Source: Gemmatimonadaceae bacterium
GTDB taxonomy: Bacteria > Gemmatimonadota > Gemmatimonadetes > Gemmatimonadales > Gemmatimonadaceae
Assembly: GCA_019186945.1 (NCBI GenBank)
Contig: JABAQJ010000007.1
Location: 124,001-188,000, forward strand
DNA: 64,000 nucleotides
Direction: 5' to 3'
This document shows positions 11,100 to 21,420 of the stretch, piece after piece. The stretch's first letter is position 1, and each line of letters opens with the position of its first letter. Under the pieces are notes generated by a model, which was not told the DNA's origin, did not search any database, and saw nothing but the letters and a program-made list of their open reading frames with translations. Made by a program: the position numbers and the translations under genes.

Positions 11100-12620
11100 C
11101 TAGTTTTCGCTGGGTATCCTGAAAGGGTTCGCGCGTTTCGCGCGAGCCGTCGTATCTCTCCGAGGGGCGGGAAGGTCGCGGCTGATCGTCAACCTCGCAG
11201 AACCCTTTGCGATGGCGTAGACGCGGACGTCGTGTGTCGTGGCGCGGACGCGCAGGCCGCGCGCCTCGTCGATCCTGCCCCGCAGCACTACGCCTTCGGC
11301 GATCTGCCGGTTCATGCCACGTTCTGCGAGGGGAATCAGCTTGCCGACCGCCGCGGAATCGGGAAGCCGGGCGCGTTCGCGGAGAAGATCGCGAAGATCG
11401 TCGCCTTTCAGCCAATCCAGGCCCCTTACAAGCAGGCTCGAACTGCCAACGTCGTACTCGAGGTCCGGGACGGTGACCTGCCGCGTCAGAGTATCGATGT
11501 GCGGCCGGCCGGTGAAATAGACGCGCCCGGTGACGTCGCCGGACAGATCTACGCCCAGAGCGACGCGGCCGGCTCCGATCCCCGAGAGTCGAACGTCGCG
11601 AATGACGACTCGGCGTCCAGCCTGTTTGACCTCACGGCCGCGCAGCGCACTTCCCAGCAACGAAGTCGCGACCGGGTAGGTGAATACGCCTTCCATCAGA
11701 ATGTTCATGCCGCTCCCCTCCGTGGCGCCGAAGGCGAGCGGCGGAATCGCCGTCATGAGTGCGAAGTCGTTCGGTCGGGCGCCGGTCACGATCTGTGGCT
11801 GAACGGTGAGACGCACGTTGGCGATCACCGTGCGTTCGTTGGCAGCGATGGTTCCCAGTTGCGCGGACTTCGGATTCAGTGTCAGGAAGATCGAGTCCCT
11901 GAGACGAATGGGAACCTGGAGTTTCTGCCACCACGATTCGAAGCGCGCGCGGGTATCCAGGCCGGCGATGTTCCGGTCGAGCGTCGCCAGCTGCCTGTTG
12001 AGTACGTCGCGGGTTGCGCTGATGACGCGTTCGGTTACATCGAAGCGGAACACGGTAACGCGGCAGCGGTCCCGCGTCGTGTTGCCGAATGGTTCCAGTC
12101 GCGCGATCGTCGTCCGCGTTTTCAGTTCCCATGTCGGAGCAAGCGCCACTCGCGACGTGAGCGTTGCGCGCAAGCGAGGTCGCGCGACGTTGCCGGTCCC
12201 GCAGGCAGCGCTGACCTCGGGTCCCAGGATCGGCTTGTACCAGCCGCGTCCCTCGTACTCGATGGTGGTCGAAATGCGTACCGTCTGATCGCTGAACGAG
12301 ACTTCGAACGGAGAACGCGACGCGGAGAACGCGTAGTGAAGCCGGCTATTGTGAGCAGATCCGAGGCGCTCGTCGATGTTGCCGAAGGATCGCGGAACCG
12401 CGTTTTCCAGCGATGCCAGACCTGGGCCGAGGTCGTAGAGGATGGGTGCCTCGACCGAAGACGGAGCCGGTGGGGCGATCGAGTCGGGGATGTCTTCGAC
12501 GATCGTCGGCAGAGGCGCCTCGAAGTCGATCGGTTGGTGCAAGGCGCGCGCGATGACGACGGCCGCCAGGAGGACGGCAGCGACGGCGGAAAGGAGCAAC
12601 AGCGTGCGTCGCGAGGGCAT
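11100..12620 (-). CDS. DUF4403 family membrane-anchored protein
   Basis: About 506 residues from ATG 12620; an in-frame ATG at 12677 would add 19 residues. I prefer 12620 because the protein then starts MPSRRTLLLL, a compact signal-anchor (LLLLSAVAAVLLAAVVIA). The rest is a soluble, beta-rich, periplasmic domain matching the DUF4403 family by overall pattern, including TIEYEGRGWYKPIL near the N-terminus. No enzymatic motif is visible. It is upstream of the Ser/Thr kinase on the same strand and could be co-transcribed with it. The function of the family is unknown. Confidence 0.8.
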   Translation of the reverse strand: MPSRRTLLLLSAVAAVLLAAVVIARALHQPIDFEAPLPTIVEDIPDSIAPPAPSSVEAPILYDLGPGLASLENAVPRSFGNIDERLGSAHNSRLHYAFSASRSPFEVSFSDQTVRISTTIEYEGRGWYKPILGPEVSAACGTGNVARPRLRATLTSRVALAPTWELKTRTTIARLEPFGNTTRDRCRVTVFRFDVTERVISATRDVLNRQLATLDRNIAGLDTRARFESWWQKLQVPIRLRDSIFLTLNPKSAQLGTIAANERTVIANVRLTVQPQIVTGARPNDFALMTAIPPLAFGATEGSGMNILMEGVFTYPVATSLLGSALRGREVKQAGRRVVIRDVRLSGIGAGRVALGVDLSGDVTGRVYFTGRPHIDTLTRQVTVPDLEYDVGSSSLLVRGLDWLKGDDLRDLLRERARLPDSAAVGKLIPLAERGMNRQIAEGVVLRGRIDEARGLRVRATTHDVRVYAIAKGSARLTISRDLPAPRRDTTARAKRANPFRIPSEN

Positions 12621-13074
12621 CGAGGGTGCGTTCGTGTGTCCGATAGTCAATGAAGCAGCGCGATGGTGCGACGTCAAATTGCCGGAAGCCGCGCAAGCTT
12701 ATCGTTGTGTCGTCAACGGTTCGTCACATTTTGGCGTACGAGGTGCGGACTCGCGAGAATGGCCATTGCATCTTGTCTGTCACGGTGCTCGATTTGACGG
12801 CAAGTAGGGACGTCTGATTGCAAGTCGTTGACGAGCCGACGGGCGTGAGTCTCGGTTCGTCCCCCCCTCCCCTTGCGCTCGATGACACTGGCAAGCGATG
12901 AGTCGCGTCGCGTTCGTGGCGCGCCGCGGTGCGCCACGCGGTCTGAGTGGTCGACAGCGTCAGCCGGGGAACGGCGTGCGCGGACACGCTCCACCTCCAC
13001 AACTCACGGACCGGGCCGTCGGCGACGACTGAGCGACGCTTGCGGTGGTCCACGTTCGACAGCCAGGAGGGCGT
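12621..13074. other. Intergenic region between divergent DUF4403 and SusC genes
   Basis: About 450 bp without a supportable gene. It must hold promoters for both flanking genes. Only the SusC ribosome binding site AGGAGG (13065-13070) is clear. I see no strong palindrome or RNA structure. Confidence 0.5.
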
Positions 13075-16000
13075 ATGAGTCGAACCGACGTAAGTAGCAC
13101 CATCCGGCGACTGGTGTCGAGCGCGCTGATGTTGAGCGCGCTGGCGTCTGTTGCCGCGGCACAGGCCACGGGCACCGTGCGGGGCAGGATTACCGATGCC
13201 GACGGATCCGGACCCGTGGCGGCCGCACAGGTTTTCGTGACCGGAACGCGGTTGGGCAGTTCCACGTCGATCAACGGGGAGTTTCGCATCACGGGCGTGC
13301 CGGCGGGACAGCACCAACTGCGCGTCCAGCGTCTCGGATACACGCCGTTGACGCAATCGGTCACTGTCGTTGCGGGCGAGACCGCGGAAGTGAACTTCAC
13401 GATCGAGAAGGCGGCGACCAGGCTGGCCGAAATCGTGACGACTGCGACCGGAGACGTCGAGCGCAAGTCGTTCGGGAACGTGGTGGCGACCATCAAGACG
13501 GATTCTGTGGCGGAGGTCGCGCCGGTCACGAACGTGAACGAGCTGCTGCAGGCGCGCACATCCGGTGTGCAGGTCATTCAGGGCGCCGGCCAGACGGGGA
13601 CGTCGTCGTCCATCCGCATCCGCGGAACGAGTTCGTTGAGCCTGACGAACGAGCCGCTGATCATCGTCGACGGCGTGCGCTACGACAACAGCAGTATTCC
13701 GGGGAACTTCAGCACCCAGCGTATCAACCGGATGGGTGCCTTGAATCCGGAGGAGATCGAGTCGGTGGACGTGATCAAGGGACCGTCGGCGGCTGCGTTG
13801 TACGGGACTGCGGCAGCGAACGGCGTTGTGGTGATCAAGACGCGACGCGGACGCGCGGGCAAGACGCAATGGAACGCCTACGGCGAGTACGGGCTGGTGG
13901 ATCAGCCGGTGACGTTCGACGACAACTGGCGCAGCTGGGGACAGAACATCAACTCGGCCGGCCAGCGAGTCGGATCGCCGAATATCCAGTGCCGCATCCT
14001 GTCGTTCGCGAACAAGCAGTGCCTCGTCGACTCGCTGACGAAGTTCAACCCGCTGTCGAACCCGGAGACCACACCGTTCACCAGTCAGCCGCGCTGGCTG
14101 GCAGGCGGTCAGGCTTCGGGCGGAACCGACTTGCTTCGGTTCTTCGTCTCGGGCGAGCGCGAGGTGGAAACCGGCCCGTACGAGATGCCGGCGCGCGAGA
14201 TCAAGCGCCTGACGACGGAGCGGGGGAGCGCGCCGCGCGAGCGGCAGATCCACCCGAACCACCTCGAGCAGAACACGTTTCGCGGGAACTTCCAGCTCGG
14301 CCTGTCGCCGACGATGACGCTCGACCTGTCGACCGGTTATCACTATCGCGAGCTGTTCACGCCGTTCGATGGCGGTTTCTTTGCGGGACTGACGTTCCAG
14401 GGGATGACCGCGCCTGGGTATCGCACGCCGGCCGACGGTTATCAGCGCGAGTGGGTTGGAGACATCTTCTCCATCGAGCAGAAGCTGACAGACAATCGCT
14501 TCACCGGCAGCGCGGCATGGAACTGGTCGCCGAAGGCCTGGCTGCAGTTCCGCGCTGTGACCGGGGTCGACCAGGACAACTCGTTCAACTACCGTCAGCA
14601 GCTTCGTGGCGAGGGAACGCGTGTGGGGCTGGCGTGGGGTCCAGTCGCGCAGGAAGGCGGCAAGGACTACGACCGGTCCAACACGTCGAAGTATTCGGTG
14701 GATCTGGGTGGGACGGCGACGTGGGACGCGACGCCCGATATCAGCACGCGTACATCGGTCGGAGCGCAGTGGTTCAAGGACGAGCAGTACCAGTCGCAGG
14801 GTCGTGGGTACGGATTGCCGCCCGGGGCGTCGACGCCGAACTCGGCGAGCACGCGTCTGTCGTGGGAGTTCACCACCGAGAACGCCACGTACGGAGCGTT
14901 CGTGGAGGAGCAGTTGAGCTGGAAGCAGCGGTTGTACCTGACGCTGGGCGCACGTACGGACCAGAACTCGGCCTTCGGCCGGAACGTCGGCAACACGGTG
15001 TATCCGCGTGCCTCTCTCTCGTGGGTGATCAGCGAGGAGCCGTGGTACAAGCAGGTGCTGGGAATCAGCCGGACGCGGTTCCGTGCTGCCTACGGTCGGG
15101 CGGGCGTACAGCCGGGAACAACGGCGGCGTTGCAGTTCCTGAGCGCCTCTACGTACCCGGCGGATGGCAGCGAACTCCCGGGTCTGCGCCTTGCGTCGAT
15201 CGGTAACCAGCTGTTGAAGCCGGAAGTGACGACCGAGCTGGAGACCGGCTTCGATTTCGGGCTGTGGAACGACCAGATCAACGTCGAGGCGACGTACTTC
15301 AGGAAGCGGAGCGAAGACGCGCTGTTCGCCAAGCCGTTGCCCCCGTCGTACGGTGCGGGCGGTTCCAAGTTCGAGAATCTCGCGGCCGTGGAGAACGTCG
15401 GGTATGAGTTGACGGTCGATGCCAACATCCTGCAGCTGCGTAACATCAGCTGGAACGTGCGGGTGAACGGTTCGCACATCAAGAACAAGCTCGTGGACGA
15501 CGGCGGTGTCGCGTTAGGTACGCCGGTCGGCGCGCGCAACGTGGAGGGTTACCCGTTGTTCGGGTTGTGGGACAAGAAGATGACCGCGTGGAAGGACGCC
15601 AACGGGGACGGGATCATCACCGAGTCGGAGATAACCGTTGGTGCGGACGCGTTTCGCGGGCCAACGCTGCCCGAGTACGAGGCGGGCATGACGAACACGA
15701 TCGGGCTGTTCAAGAACGCGTTGCGGGTGTCAGCTCTCTTCGACTACCGCGGCAAGTTCTGGAATCAGTGGGGATACTTCAACCAGCGATGCGTGGGCAC
15801 GGGCAATTGCCGCGAGGTGAACGATCCGAAGGCGCCGCTCGATCGTCAGGCAGCGGCCGTGGGCGCCAACTCGCCATCGAAGCGCACGTTGTGGGGAGTG
15901 TTCGTCCCTAACGACTTCATCCGATTCCGCGAGCTGTCGGTCTCCTACGCGGTGCCGGAGCGACTGGCGGCGCAGTACTTCAAGTCGCGCAGCGTGACGT

Positions 16001-16161
16001 TCGTCTTCAGCGGACGCAACCTGGGCGTGCCGTGGACCAGGTTCCCGGGGCTGGATCCGGAATCGAACAGCTCGGTGAACAACACAGGCGGCGGGAACAA
16101 CGACTTCTTCTCTGCGCCGCTGCTGAGATACTGGATCACCCGCGTCAACATCGGCTTCTGA
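13075..16161 (+). CDS. SusC/RagA-type TonB-dependent outer-membrane transporter
   Basis: A 1028-residue protein starting at ATG 13075 behind AGGAGG. It has a signal peptide (cleavage near SVAAAQA), then a carboxypeptidase-like regulatory domain (GTVRGRITDADGSGPVAAAQV, about residues 25-105), a plug domain (LLQARTSGVQVIQGAGQTG; IIVDGVRYDN) and a long beta-barrel. VDVIKGPSAAALYG is the classic plug/barrel junction of SusC-like proteins. It takes up a polymer fragment or peptide in concert with a TonB complex; the substrate cannot be read from sequence. The SusD partner begins 32 bp downstream, so the two form one transcription unit. Confidence 0.95.
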   Translation: MSRTDVSSTIRRLVSSALMLSALASVAAAQATGTVRGRITDADGSGPVAAAQVFVTGTRLGSSTSINGEFRITGVPAGQHQLRVQRLGYTPLTQSVTVVAGETAEVNFTIEKAATRLAEIVTTATGDVERKSFGNVVATIKTDSVAEVAPVTNVNELLQARTSGVQVIQGAGQTGTSSSIRIRGTSSLSLTNEPLIIVDGVRYDNSSIPGNFSTQRINRMGALNPEEIESVDVIKGPSAAALYGTAAANGVVVIKTRRGRAGKTQWNAYGEYGLVDQPVTFDDNWRSWGQNINSAGQRVGSPNIQCRILSFANKQCLVDSLTKFNPLSNPETTPFTSQPRWLAGGQASGGTDLLRFFVSGEREVETGPYEMPAREIKRLTTERGSAPRERQIHPNHLEQNTFRGNFQLGLSPTMTLDLSTGYHYRELFTPFDGGFFAGLTFQGMTAPGYRTPADGYQREWVGDIFSIEQKLTDNRFTGSAAWNWSPKAWLQFRAVTGVDQDNSFNYRQQLRGEGTRVGLAWGPVAQEGGKDYDRSNTSKYSVDLGGTATWDATPDISTRTSVGAQWFKDEQYQSQGRGYGLPPGASTPNSASTRLSWEFTTENATYGAFVEEQLSWKQRLYLTLGARTDQNSAFGRNVGNTVYPRASLSWVISEEPWYKQVLGISRTRFRAAYGRAGVQPGTTAALQFLSASTYPADGSELPGLRLASIGNQLLKPEVTTELETGFDFGLWNDQINVEATYFRKRSEDALFAKPLPPSYGAGGSKFENLAAVENVGYELTVDANILQLRNISWNVRVNGSHIKNKLVDDGGVALGTPVGARNVEGYPLFGLWDKKMTAWKDANGDGIITESEITVGADAFRGPTLPEYEAGMTNTIGLFKNALRVSALFDYRGKFWNQWGYFNQRCVGTGNCREVNDPKAPLDRQAAAVGANSPSKRTLWGVFVPNDFIRFRELSVSYAVPERLAAQYFKSRSVTFVFSGRNLGVPWTRFPGLDPESNSSVNNTGGGNNDFFSAPLLRYWITRVNIGF

Positions 16162-16193
16162 ACCGCCACTCACACACAGACGAGGACATCGTA

Positions 16194-17516
16194 ATGAGTT
16201 ACACGATTCTATCGGCGCGCGTGGGGCGGGGCCTGTCCGCCTGTATCGCAGCGTTGAGCCTGGCGGCGTGCAGCCGTCAGGAGCTGCTGGAAGTCAATAC
16301 GCCGGACCAGATCACGCCCGAGGCGGCCGCCAGCCCGTCGGGCGCTGCCGCCCTGCGCGTTTCCGCATTAGGCAACTTCGCGTACCTGTACTCCGGAGAC
16401 AACGCCGGGAGCGGTGTGGGGCTCAACATCGCTGTCGGCCTGCTCACGGACGAGATGACGACGTCGCGCGGCGGCACGGAGCATATGGATTCCCGGGCCG
16501 TCAACGAGAACACCTTCCCCTCCACCGTCTGGACGCTCGTCGGCCAGGCGCAGACGCAGCTCATCCGGGCGCAGAAGTCCCTGGAGAAGTACGCGGCCGC
16601 CGGCGCCACGAAGCAGACGCAGATCTCGCAGCTGCAGTCGCTGGAGGCGTTCACGTACGTGCTGACGGGCGAGATCTTCTGTAATGGCGTACCGATCGGC
16701 GACGCCAACGACGCGGAACCGAAGTCGGTCAACATGACCAACGCCCAGCTGTTCGCCAAGGCGGTGACGACTTTCGATGCCGCCCTCACGTCGGCCACCA
16801 CCACCGATGCCGTCAGCCGCAACCTGGCTTACATCGGCAAGGCGCGGGCGCTCGTCGATCAGAAGCAGTACTCGGCGGCCGCGGCACTCGTGACCGCGGT
16901 GCCGACCGACTTCGTCTACAACATCCAGCACTCGCGGACGACGATCGTCAACGACGTCTACGACTGGATGGTCGCCACGCGCAATTTCGGCGTTGTGGAT
17001 CGCGAAGGCGGCAATGGACTGAACTACCTGAGCGCCAACGACCCGCGCATCAAGTTCGGGACGACGGCGCCTGGGCAGGATGGCTCGCCGACGATCTCTC
17101 CGACGAAGTTCCCGCAACCGGATTCGCCAGTGCCATTGGCAACGGGGATCGAAGCGCGGATGATCGAGGCCGAGGCTGCGCTGAACCTGCCGACACCCGA
17201 CATCAACGCGTTCCTTGGGTACCTGAACGCGGCACGGGCAACGGTGGCCGGTCTCGATCCGCTGACTGACCCGGGATCCAAGACGGCACGAGAGGATCTG
17301 CTGTTCCGCGAGCGGGCATTCTGGTTCTGGCTGACGGCGCACCGCTTGGGCGACATGCGGCGCCTGATCCGGCAGTACGGTCGTGGGGCAGAATCGGTGT
17401 TCCCGACCGGCGGGTACCACAAGGGAGGCATCTACGGATCGGATGTGAACCTGATTCCGTCGAGCGCCGAACGGAACAACCCCGACTTCAAGGGTTGCGC
17501 GGACCGCAACGCCTAA
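16194..17516 (+). CDS. SusD/RagB-family substrate-binding lipoprotein
   Basis: A 440-residue surface lipoprotein starting at ATG 16194, with GAGGA upstream. The N-terminus has a signal peptide and the lipobox LSLAAC. The middle is alpha-helical (TPR-like), and the C-terminus carries the usual SusD landmarks: LLFRERAFWFWLTAHRLGDMRRL, then FPTGGYHKGG, then DVNLIPSSAERNNP. It captures substrate for the SusC barrel encoded just upstream. The stop codon TAA lies inside a GCCTAACG octamer and is followed by a strong terminator, closing the operon. Confidence 0.93.
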   Translation: MSYTILSARVGRGLSACIAALSLAACSRQELLEVNTPDQITPEAAASPSGAAALRVSALGNFAYLYSGDNAGSGVGLNIAVGLLTDEMTTSRGGTEHMDSRAVNENTFPSTVWTLVGQAQTQLIRAQKSLEKYAAAGATKQTQISQLQSLEAFTYVLTGEIFCNGVPIGDANDAEPKSVNMTNAQLFAKAVTTFDAALTSATTTDAVSRNLAYIGKARALVDQKQYSAAAALVTAVPTDFVYNIQHSRTTIVNDVYDWMVATRNFGVVDREGGNGLNYLSANDPRIKFGTTAPGQDGSPTISPTKFPQPDSPVPLATGIEARMIEAEAALNLPTPDINAFLGYLNAARATVAGLDPLTDPGSKTAREDLLFRERAFWFWLTAHRLGDMRRLIRQYGRGAESVFPTGGYHKGGIYGSDVNLIPSSAERNNPDFKGCADRNA

Positions 17517-17530
17517 CGTGAGCAGGAATA

Positions 17531-17569
17531 CGCCGGGCTCCCGCGAGAGCGGGAGCCCGGCGGCGTTTC
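17531..17569 (+). terminator. Rho-independent terminator after susD
   Basis: A 14-bp perfect stem (17531-17544 with 17549-17562) closed by a GAGA loop of the GNRA class, followed by GCGTTT. It starts 15 bp after the SusD stop. Confidence 0.85.
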
Positions 17570-17777
17570 GGCCCAGACGTGCGGCGATCGCTGCACGGCA
17601 GGGACGCTGGGTCGCATACCGCGGTACCGGTGCTGGTGAGCATCGGGCTCAGGCGGTAGCTTGACGCCATATGCGAAGCGTCCGGAATGCGTTGGTACAC
17701 GCGTCACGGCGTCGAAGCGATGGCGAGCTGCATGTCCGTGTCTTGCGCCGACACCGGCAGTTCGAGCGCATCGGTCG

Positions 17778-19949
17778 ATGAAACGTCGCCCGGCAAGCGC
17801 GATGTGCGGCGCGATGCGACTGCGTGTCGTGGCGCTTTTGCTGGCGACGGCCACCGGAGCGGGAGCGCAGTCGGAGAGCCTGCCGCCGGATAGTCGATGC
17901 CCACGGGGGCTCTCGCCGTTCTCGACGCCTTTCTGTTCGGAACTCGTCGCTGTCCCCGACCTGCCTGGCGCCACGGGAATGATGGAACTGCGACCGGTCC
18001 GATCGCCGTTCGGAGTGGCCGTGACGCCCGACGGACGGCTGCGAACGCGGATTGTCCTTCACGTCTCGTCGCTGCCTCGACCGGACTCGCTCGGTCCGTA
18101 CCGCCGATACGTCGCGTGGGCCTACACGATTACCATGGACGAGGAACTGCGTCTGGGGGTCGTCACGAACGGCAGGAACGATGTCGGCGAGGTCCCGTAC
18201 GAACCGTTTCGAGTACTGATCGCGGCGGAAGGCGTGCGACCGGCTCCTGCCCGAACGGGCAAGCTGGTGTTGCGGGCCACGTCGCCGAGCGCACTGCTGC
18301 TGGCGCATCGCGACGCCGTGATGAATCTGACGGGCCGGGCGACGGTAGCCGGCGATCGCGTGAGTGCCGACGAGCACGCCGGTCACGATATGGGCGGTGG
18401 TTGGGAGATGCCGCCTGGCGATCCGCGCATCGCGCCCATGGCCATGCCTCACATGACCCCGGGAACGCCGCCGTTCCTTCCCGACTCGACCGGACGACTG
18501 GTCACGGACGCGCGACCTCGCGAGGTCGTGACGCTCGAGGATGGGGACACGCTCCGGCTGCGGGCAGGACTCGTCAGGCGTACGATCGGCAGCCGCGTCT
18601 TCGTCATGTATGGCTACAACGGCCAGTATCCCGGGCCGCTGGTGCGCGTCGAACGCGGGACGGAGGTCGTCGTGATGTTCAAGAACGACCTGGACCTGCC
18701 CTCCACGGTCCACTGGCACGGGCTTCGACTGGATAACCGTTTCGACGGGGTGCCGGATCTGACGCAGGATCCCGTGGCACCGGGCGACTCGTTCGTCTAT
18801 CGGCTGCGCTTTCCGGACGTCGGCGTCTTCTGGTACCATCCGCATATCCGGGAGGATCTCCAGCAGGAACTGGGTTTGTACGGGAATATCCTGGTGGCGG
18901 CCCGGCGCGCGGGCGAGCGCGTACCGGTGAACCGCGAAGAGGTTCTGGCGATCGATGACTTCCTGCTGGGTGGAGAGGGAGCTGTACCATTGGGCAGGGA
19001 CGTGCCGACGCATGCGCTGATGGGCCGCTTCGGCAATGTCCTGCTGGTGAACGGCGAGCCGGACTACGCCCTCAGTGTCCAAGCTGGCGAGGTGGTGCGG
19101 TTCTACCTTACCAATGTGGCGAACACGCGCACGTTCAACCTGCGCATTCCCGGCGCTCGGCTCAAACTCGTGGGATCCGACCTTGGCGACTACGAGCGCG
19201 AGGAATGGGTGGAAAGCGTTCCGATCGCCCCGGCCGAACGCTACGTCGTCGAGGCCATGTTCGCGCGCGCAGGCACGTACGCGCTGGTCAACGGCGTGCA
19301 GTGGCTCGATCACATGATGGGCACGTTTCACGCGGTCGAGGACACGCTCGGTCGCGTGATCGTATCGCCCACGCCGGTGCGGCGTAGCTACGCATCCGCG
19401 TTTGGCCAACTGCGCGCGCATCCTGAAGCGTCTTCCGAGCTGTCGAAGCTCCGCGCCATGGCGCTCAGGCCCGTGGATCACACGCTCACCTCGGGACTGA
19501 AGGTCCGGAACGTGTCGCCACTCGTCATGATGATGCTGACGGGAATGGCTGTGCCCGTGGACTGGAACGATGGTATGCCGATGATGAACTGGCCGCTCAC
19601 CGGCAGTGAGATATCGTGGTATCTACGCGACGAACGCGGCGCGGAGAACATGGACATCGCCTGGCGGTTTCGGGTAGGCGATGTGGTTCGCATCAGACTC
19701 GTGAACGACGCTGCGTCGCTCCACGCCATGGCGCACCCGATCCACTTCCATGGACAGCGTTTCGCTGTCATCGAACGGAACGGCGTGCCGAATGACAACA
19801 TGGTCTGGAAGGATACGGCGCTGCTGCCGGCAGGCGAGACCATGGACATTCTCCTGGAGCTGACGAATCCGGGAACGTGGATGGCGCACTGTCACATCGC
19901 CGAGCATCTTGGAACGGGGATGATGCTCACGTTTGTCGTCGAGCAGTGA
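17778..19949 (+). CDS. Secreted multicopper oxidase (laccase-like)
   Basis: About 723 residues from ATG 17778. Nearby starts at 17802 and 17814 are equally possible because none has a clear ribosome site; all give a signal peptide ending ATGAGAQ. After an unusual N-terminal extension of about 200 residues come the copper motifs: HWHG (about 312-315), WYHPH, HPIHFHG (about 653-659) and HCHIAEH (about 704-710), with a following methionine pair that fits the type 1 axial ligand. A His/Met-rich stretch (EHAGHDMGG, MAMPHM) precedes the first cupredoxin domain and may bind copper. It oxidises phenols, metals or similar substrates using oxygen in the periplasm. The amidohydrolase follows 35 bp later. 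Confidence 0.92.
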   Translation: MKRRPASAMCGAMRLRVVALLLATATGAGAQSESLPPDSRCPRGLSPFSTPFCSELVAVPDLPGATGMMELRPVRSPFGVAVTPDGRLRTRIVLHVSSLPRPDSLGPYRRYVAWAYTITMDEELRLGVVTNGRNDVGEVPYEPFRVLIAAEGVRPAPARTGKLVLRATSPSALLLAHRDAVMNLTGRATVAGDRVSADEHAGHDMGGGWEMPPGDPRIAPMAMPHMTPGTPPFLPDSTGRLVTDARPREVVTLEDGDTLRLRAGLVRRTIGSRVFVMYGYNGQYPGPLVRVERGTEVVVMFKNDLDLPSTVHWHGLRLDNRFDGVPDLTQDPVAPGDSFVYRLRFPDVGVFWYHPHIREDLQQELGLYGNILVAARRAGERVPVNREEVLAIDDFLLGGEGAVPLGRDVPTHALMGRFGNVLLVNGEPDYALSVQAGEVVRFYLTNVANTRTFNLRIPGARLKLVGSDLGDYEREEWVESVPIAPAERYVVEAMFARAGTYALVNGVQWLDHMMGTFHAVEDTLGRVIVSPTPVRRSYASAFGQLRAHPEASSELSKLRAMALRPVDHTLTSGLKVRNVSPLVMMMLTGMAVPVDWNDGMPMMNWPLTGSEISWYLRDERGAENMDIAWRFRVGDVVRIRLVNDAASLHAMAHPIHFHGQRFAVIERNGVPNDNMVWKDTALLPAGETMDILLELTNPGTWMAHCHIAEHLGTGMMLTFVVEQ

Positions 19950-19984
19950 TGCAAGCGGTTTGCACGCCATCCATGGGGAGAGCG

Positions 19985-21415
19985 ATGAATATCTGTCGAG
20001 TCGGAGTGTCGATCGTGTTCCTGTCGCTGCTGGGGCGCGGCGCGGCGGCGCAGGATCGCACGTTGTCGCCAGCGGTGCGCGGTTTCGCGTCGGTGACGGC
20101 GCAGACGGTCGCCCTGACGCACGTCAAGGTGCTCGACGGCACGGGCGCTCCGGCGCGTGCCGACCAGACGATCGTGATCAGCGGTGATGCGATCCAGGCG
20201 ATCGGGCGCACGGGCGAGGTCGCCATACCGGCAGGCGCGCAGGTGTTGGATCTGGCGGGGCACACGGCCATCCCCGGTCTCGTCGGGCTGCACGATCACA
20301 TGTACTATTCGTCGGCGGCCGGCGGTTCGATGAAGATGATGCTGCAGAGCTACCCGCGCCTTTTCCTGGGCGCCGGCGTGACCACGATCCGTACGGCGGG
20401 CAGCACGGACTCGTATCAGGAGCTGAACCTCAAGGCGCGGATCGACGGAGGGATGGCTCCCGGGCCCACGTTGTTCGTTACCGGCCCCTACCTGCAGGGC
20501 CCTGGTCCCGGACCCGGCGCCATGCACCCGCTGACCGGCCCGGACGACGCGCGGCGCACGGTGCGCTACTGGGCGGAAGAGGGCGTAACGTGGTTCAAGG
20601 CTTACACGCAGATCTCGCGGGAGGATCTTGGCGCTGCGATCGCGGAGGCGCACAAGCACAACGTCAAGGTAACGGCACACCTGTGCTCGGTAGGTTATCG
20701 GGAAGCGGTCGCGTTAGGCATCGACAACCTCGAACACGGGATGTTCGCCAATACCGAGTATTACCGGAACAAGCAGCCCGACGTGTGCCCGACGGCGGGA
20801 GACAGCGCCATTTTCGCCGAAGCCAGCCTCGATAACCCGGACGTGCAACGCACGATCCGGGAGATGGTGGAGCACAAGGTGTCCCTTACGTCGACACTGG
20901 CGGTGTACGAAACTTCGACGCCGTCGCGGGTAGCGTACGACGCGCGCGTGATCGATGCGCTACTTCCGGACGCGGCACATGCCGTGGCCAAGTGGTACGC
21001 CGATGCGCCGAAAGCCAGGGATGCCGTTGGAAGGGCTGTACTCCAGAAGACGATGGCCTTCGAGCGCGCTTTCTATCAGGCCGGCGGACTGCTCGGCGCC
21101 GGTTCCGATCCGTGTTGTCTCCACGTGATCGCGGGCTATGGCGACCAGCGAAACTACGAGCTGTTGATCGAAGCTGGCTTCGCGCCGGAGGAAGCGGTGC
21201 AGGTGATGACGCTGAACGGGGCACGTGTCCTGGGGATCGAGAAGACGGTTGGCAGCCTGGCGCCGGGCATGCGTGCAGATATCGTGATTCTGAGTGGCGA
21301 TCTGACGGCCTCTCCCGCCACCATCAGGAATACGGTCACGGTCTTCAAGAACGGTGTTGGCTTCGACTCCCGGAAGCTGATCGCCAGCGTCAAGGGGCAG
21401 GTCGGACTGAAGTAG
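19985..21415 (+). CDS. Secreted amidohydrolase (imidazolonepropionase-like)
   Basis: A 476-residue enzyme from ATG 19985 with GGGGAGAG upstream and a signal peptide ending GRGAAAQ. It is a metal-dependent hydrolase of the amidohydrolase superfamily: HDH at about 103-105 (GLHDHMYY), then VTAHLCS, NLEHGMF and GAGSDP supply the remaining expected ligands. The lysine in WFKAYTQ is the candidate for a carbamylated bridge. The C-terminus (VGSLAPGMRADIVILSGD) is the usual small beta domain. Substrate is unknown; export suggests an extracellular amide, lactam or dipeptide. Probably co-transcribed with the multicopper oxidase upstream. Confidence 0.9.
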   Translation: MNICRVGVSIVFLSLLGRGAAAQDRTLSPAVRGFASVTAQTVALTHVKVLDGTGAPARADQTIVISGDAIQAIGRTGEVAIPAGAQVLDLAGHTAIPGLVGLHDHMYYSSAAGGSMKMMLQSYPRLFLGAGVTTIRTAGSTDSYQELNLKARIDGGMAPGPTLFVTGPYLQGPGPGPGAMHPLTGPDDARRTVRYWAEEGVTWFKAYTQISREDLGAAIAEAHKHNVKVTAHLCSVGYREAVALGIDNLEHGMFANTEYYRNKQPDVCPTAGDSAIFAEASLDNPDVQRTIREMVEHKVSLTSTLAVYETSTPSRVAYDARVIDALLPDAAHAVAKWYADAPKARDAVGRAVLQKTMAFERAFYQAGGLLGAGSDPCCLHVIAGYGDQRNYELLIEAGFAPEEAVQVMTLNGARVLGIEKTVGSLAPGMRADIVILSGDLTASPATIRNTVTVFKNGVGFDSRKLIASVKGQVGLK

Positions 21416-21420
21416 ATGGG

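Noticed and set aside
12724-15477. A 917-residue open frame on the minus strand
   Set aside because: It lies opposite the SusC gene, is full of Arg, His and Pro, has no domain, and follows from GC-rich codon use of the real gene.
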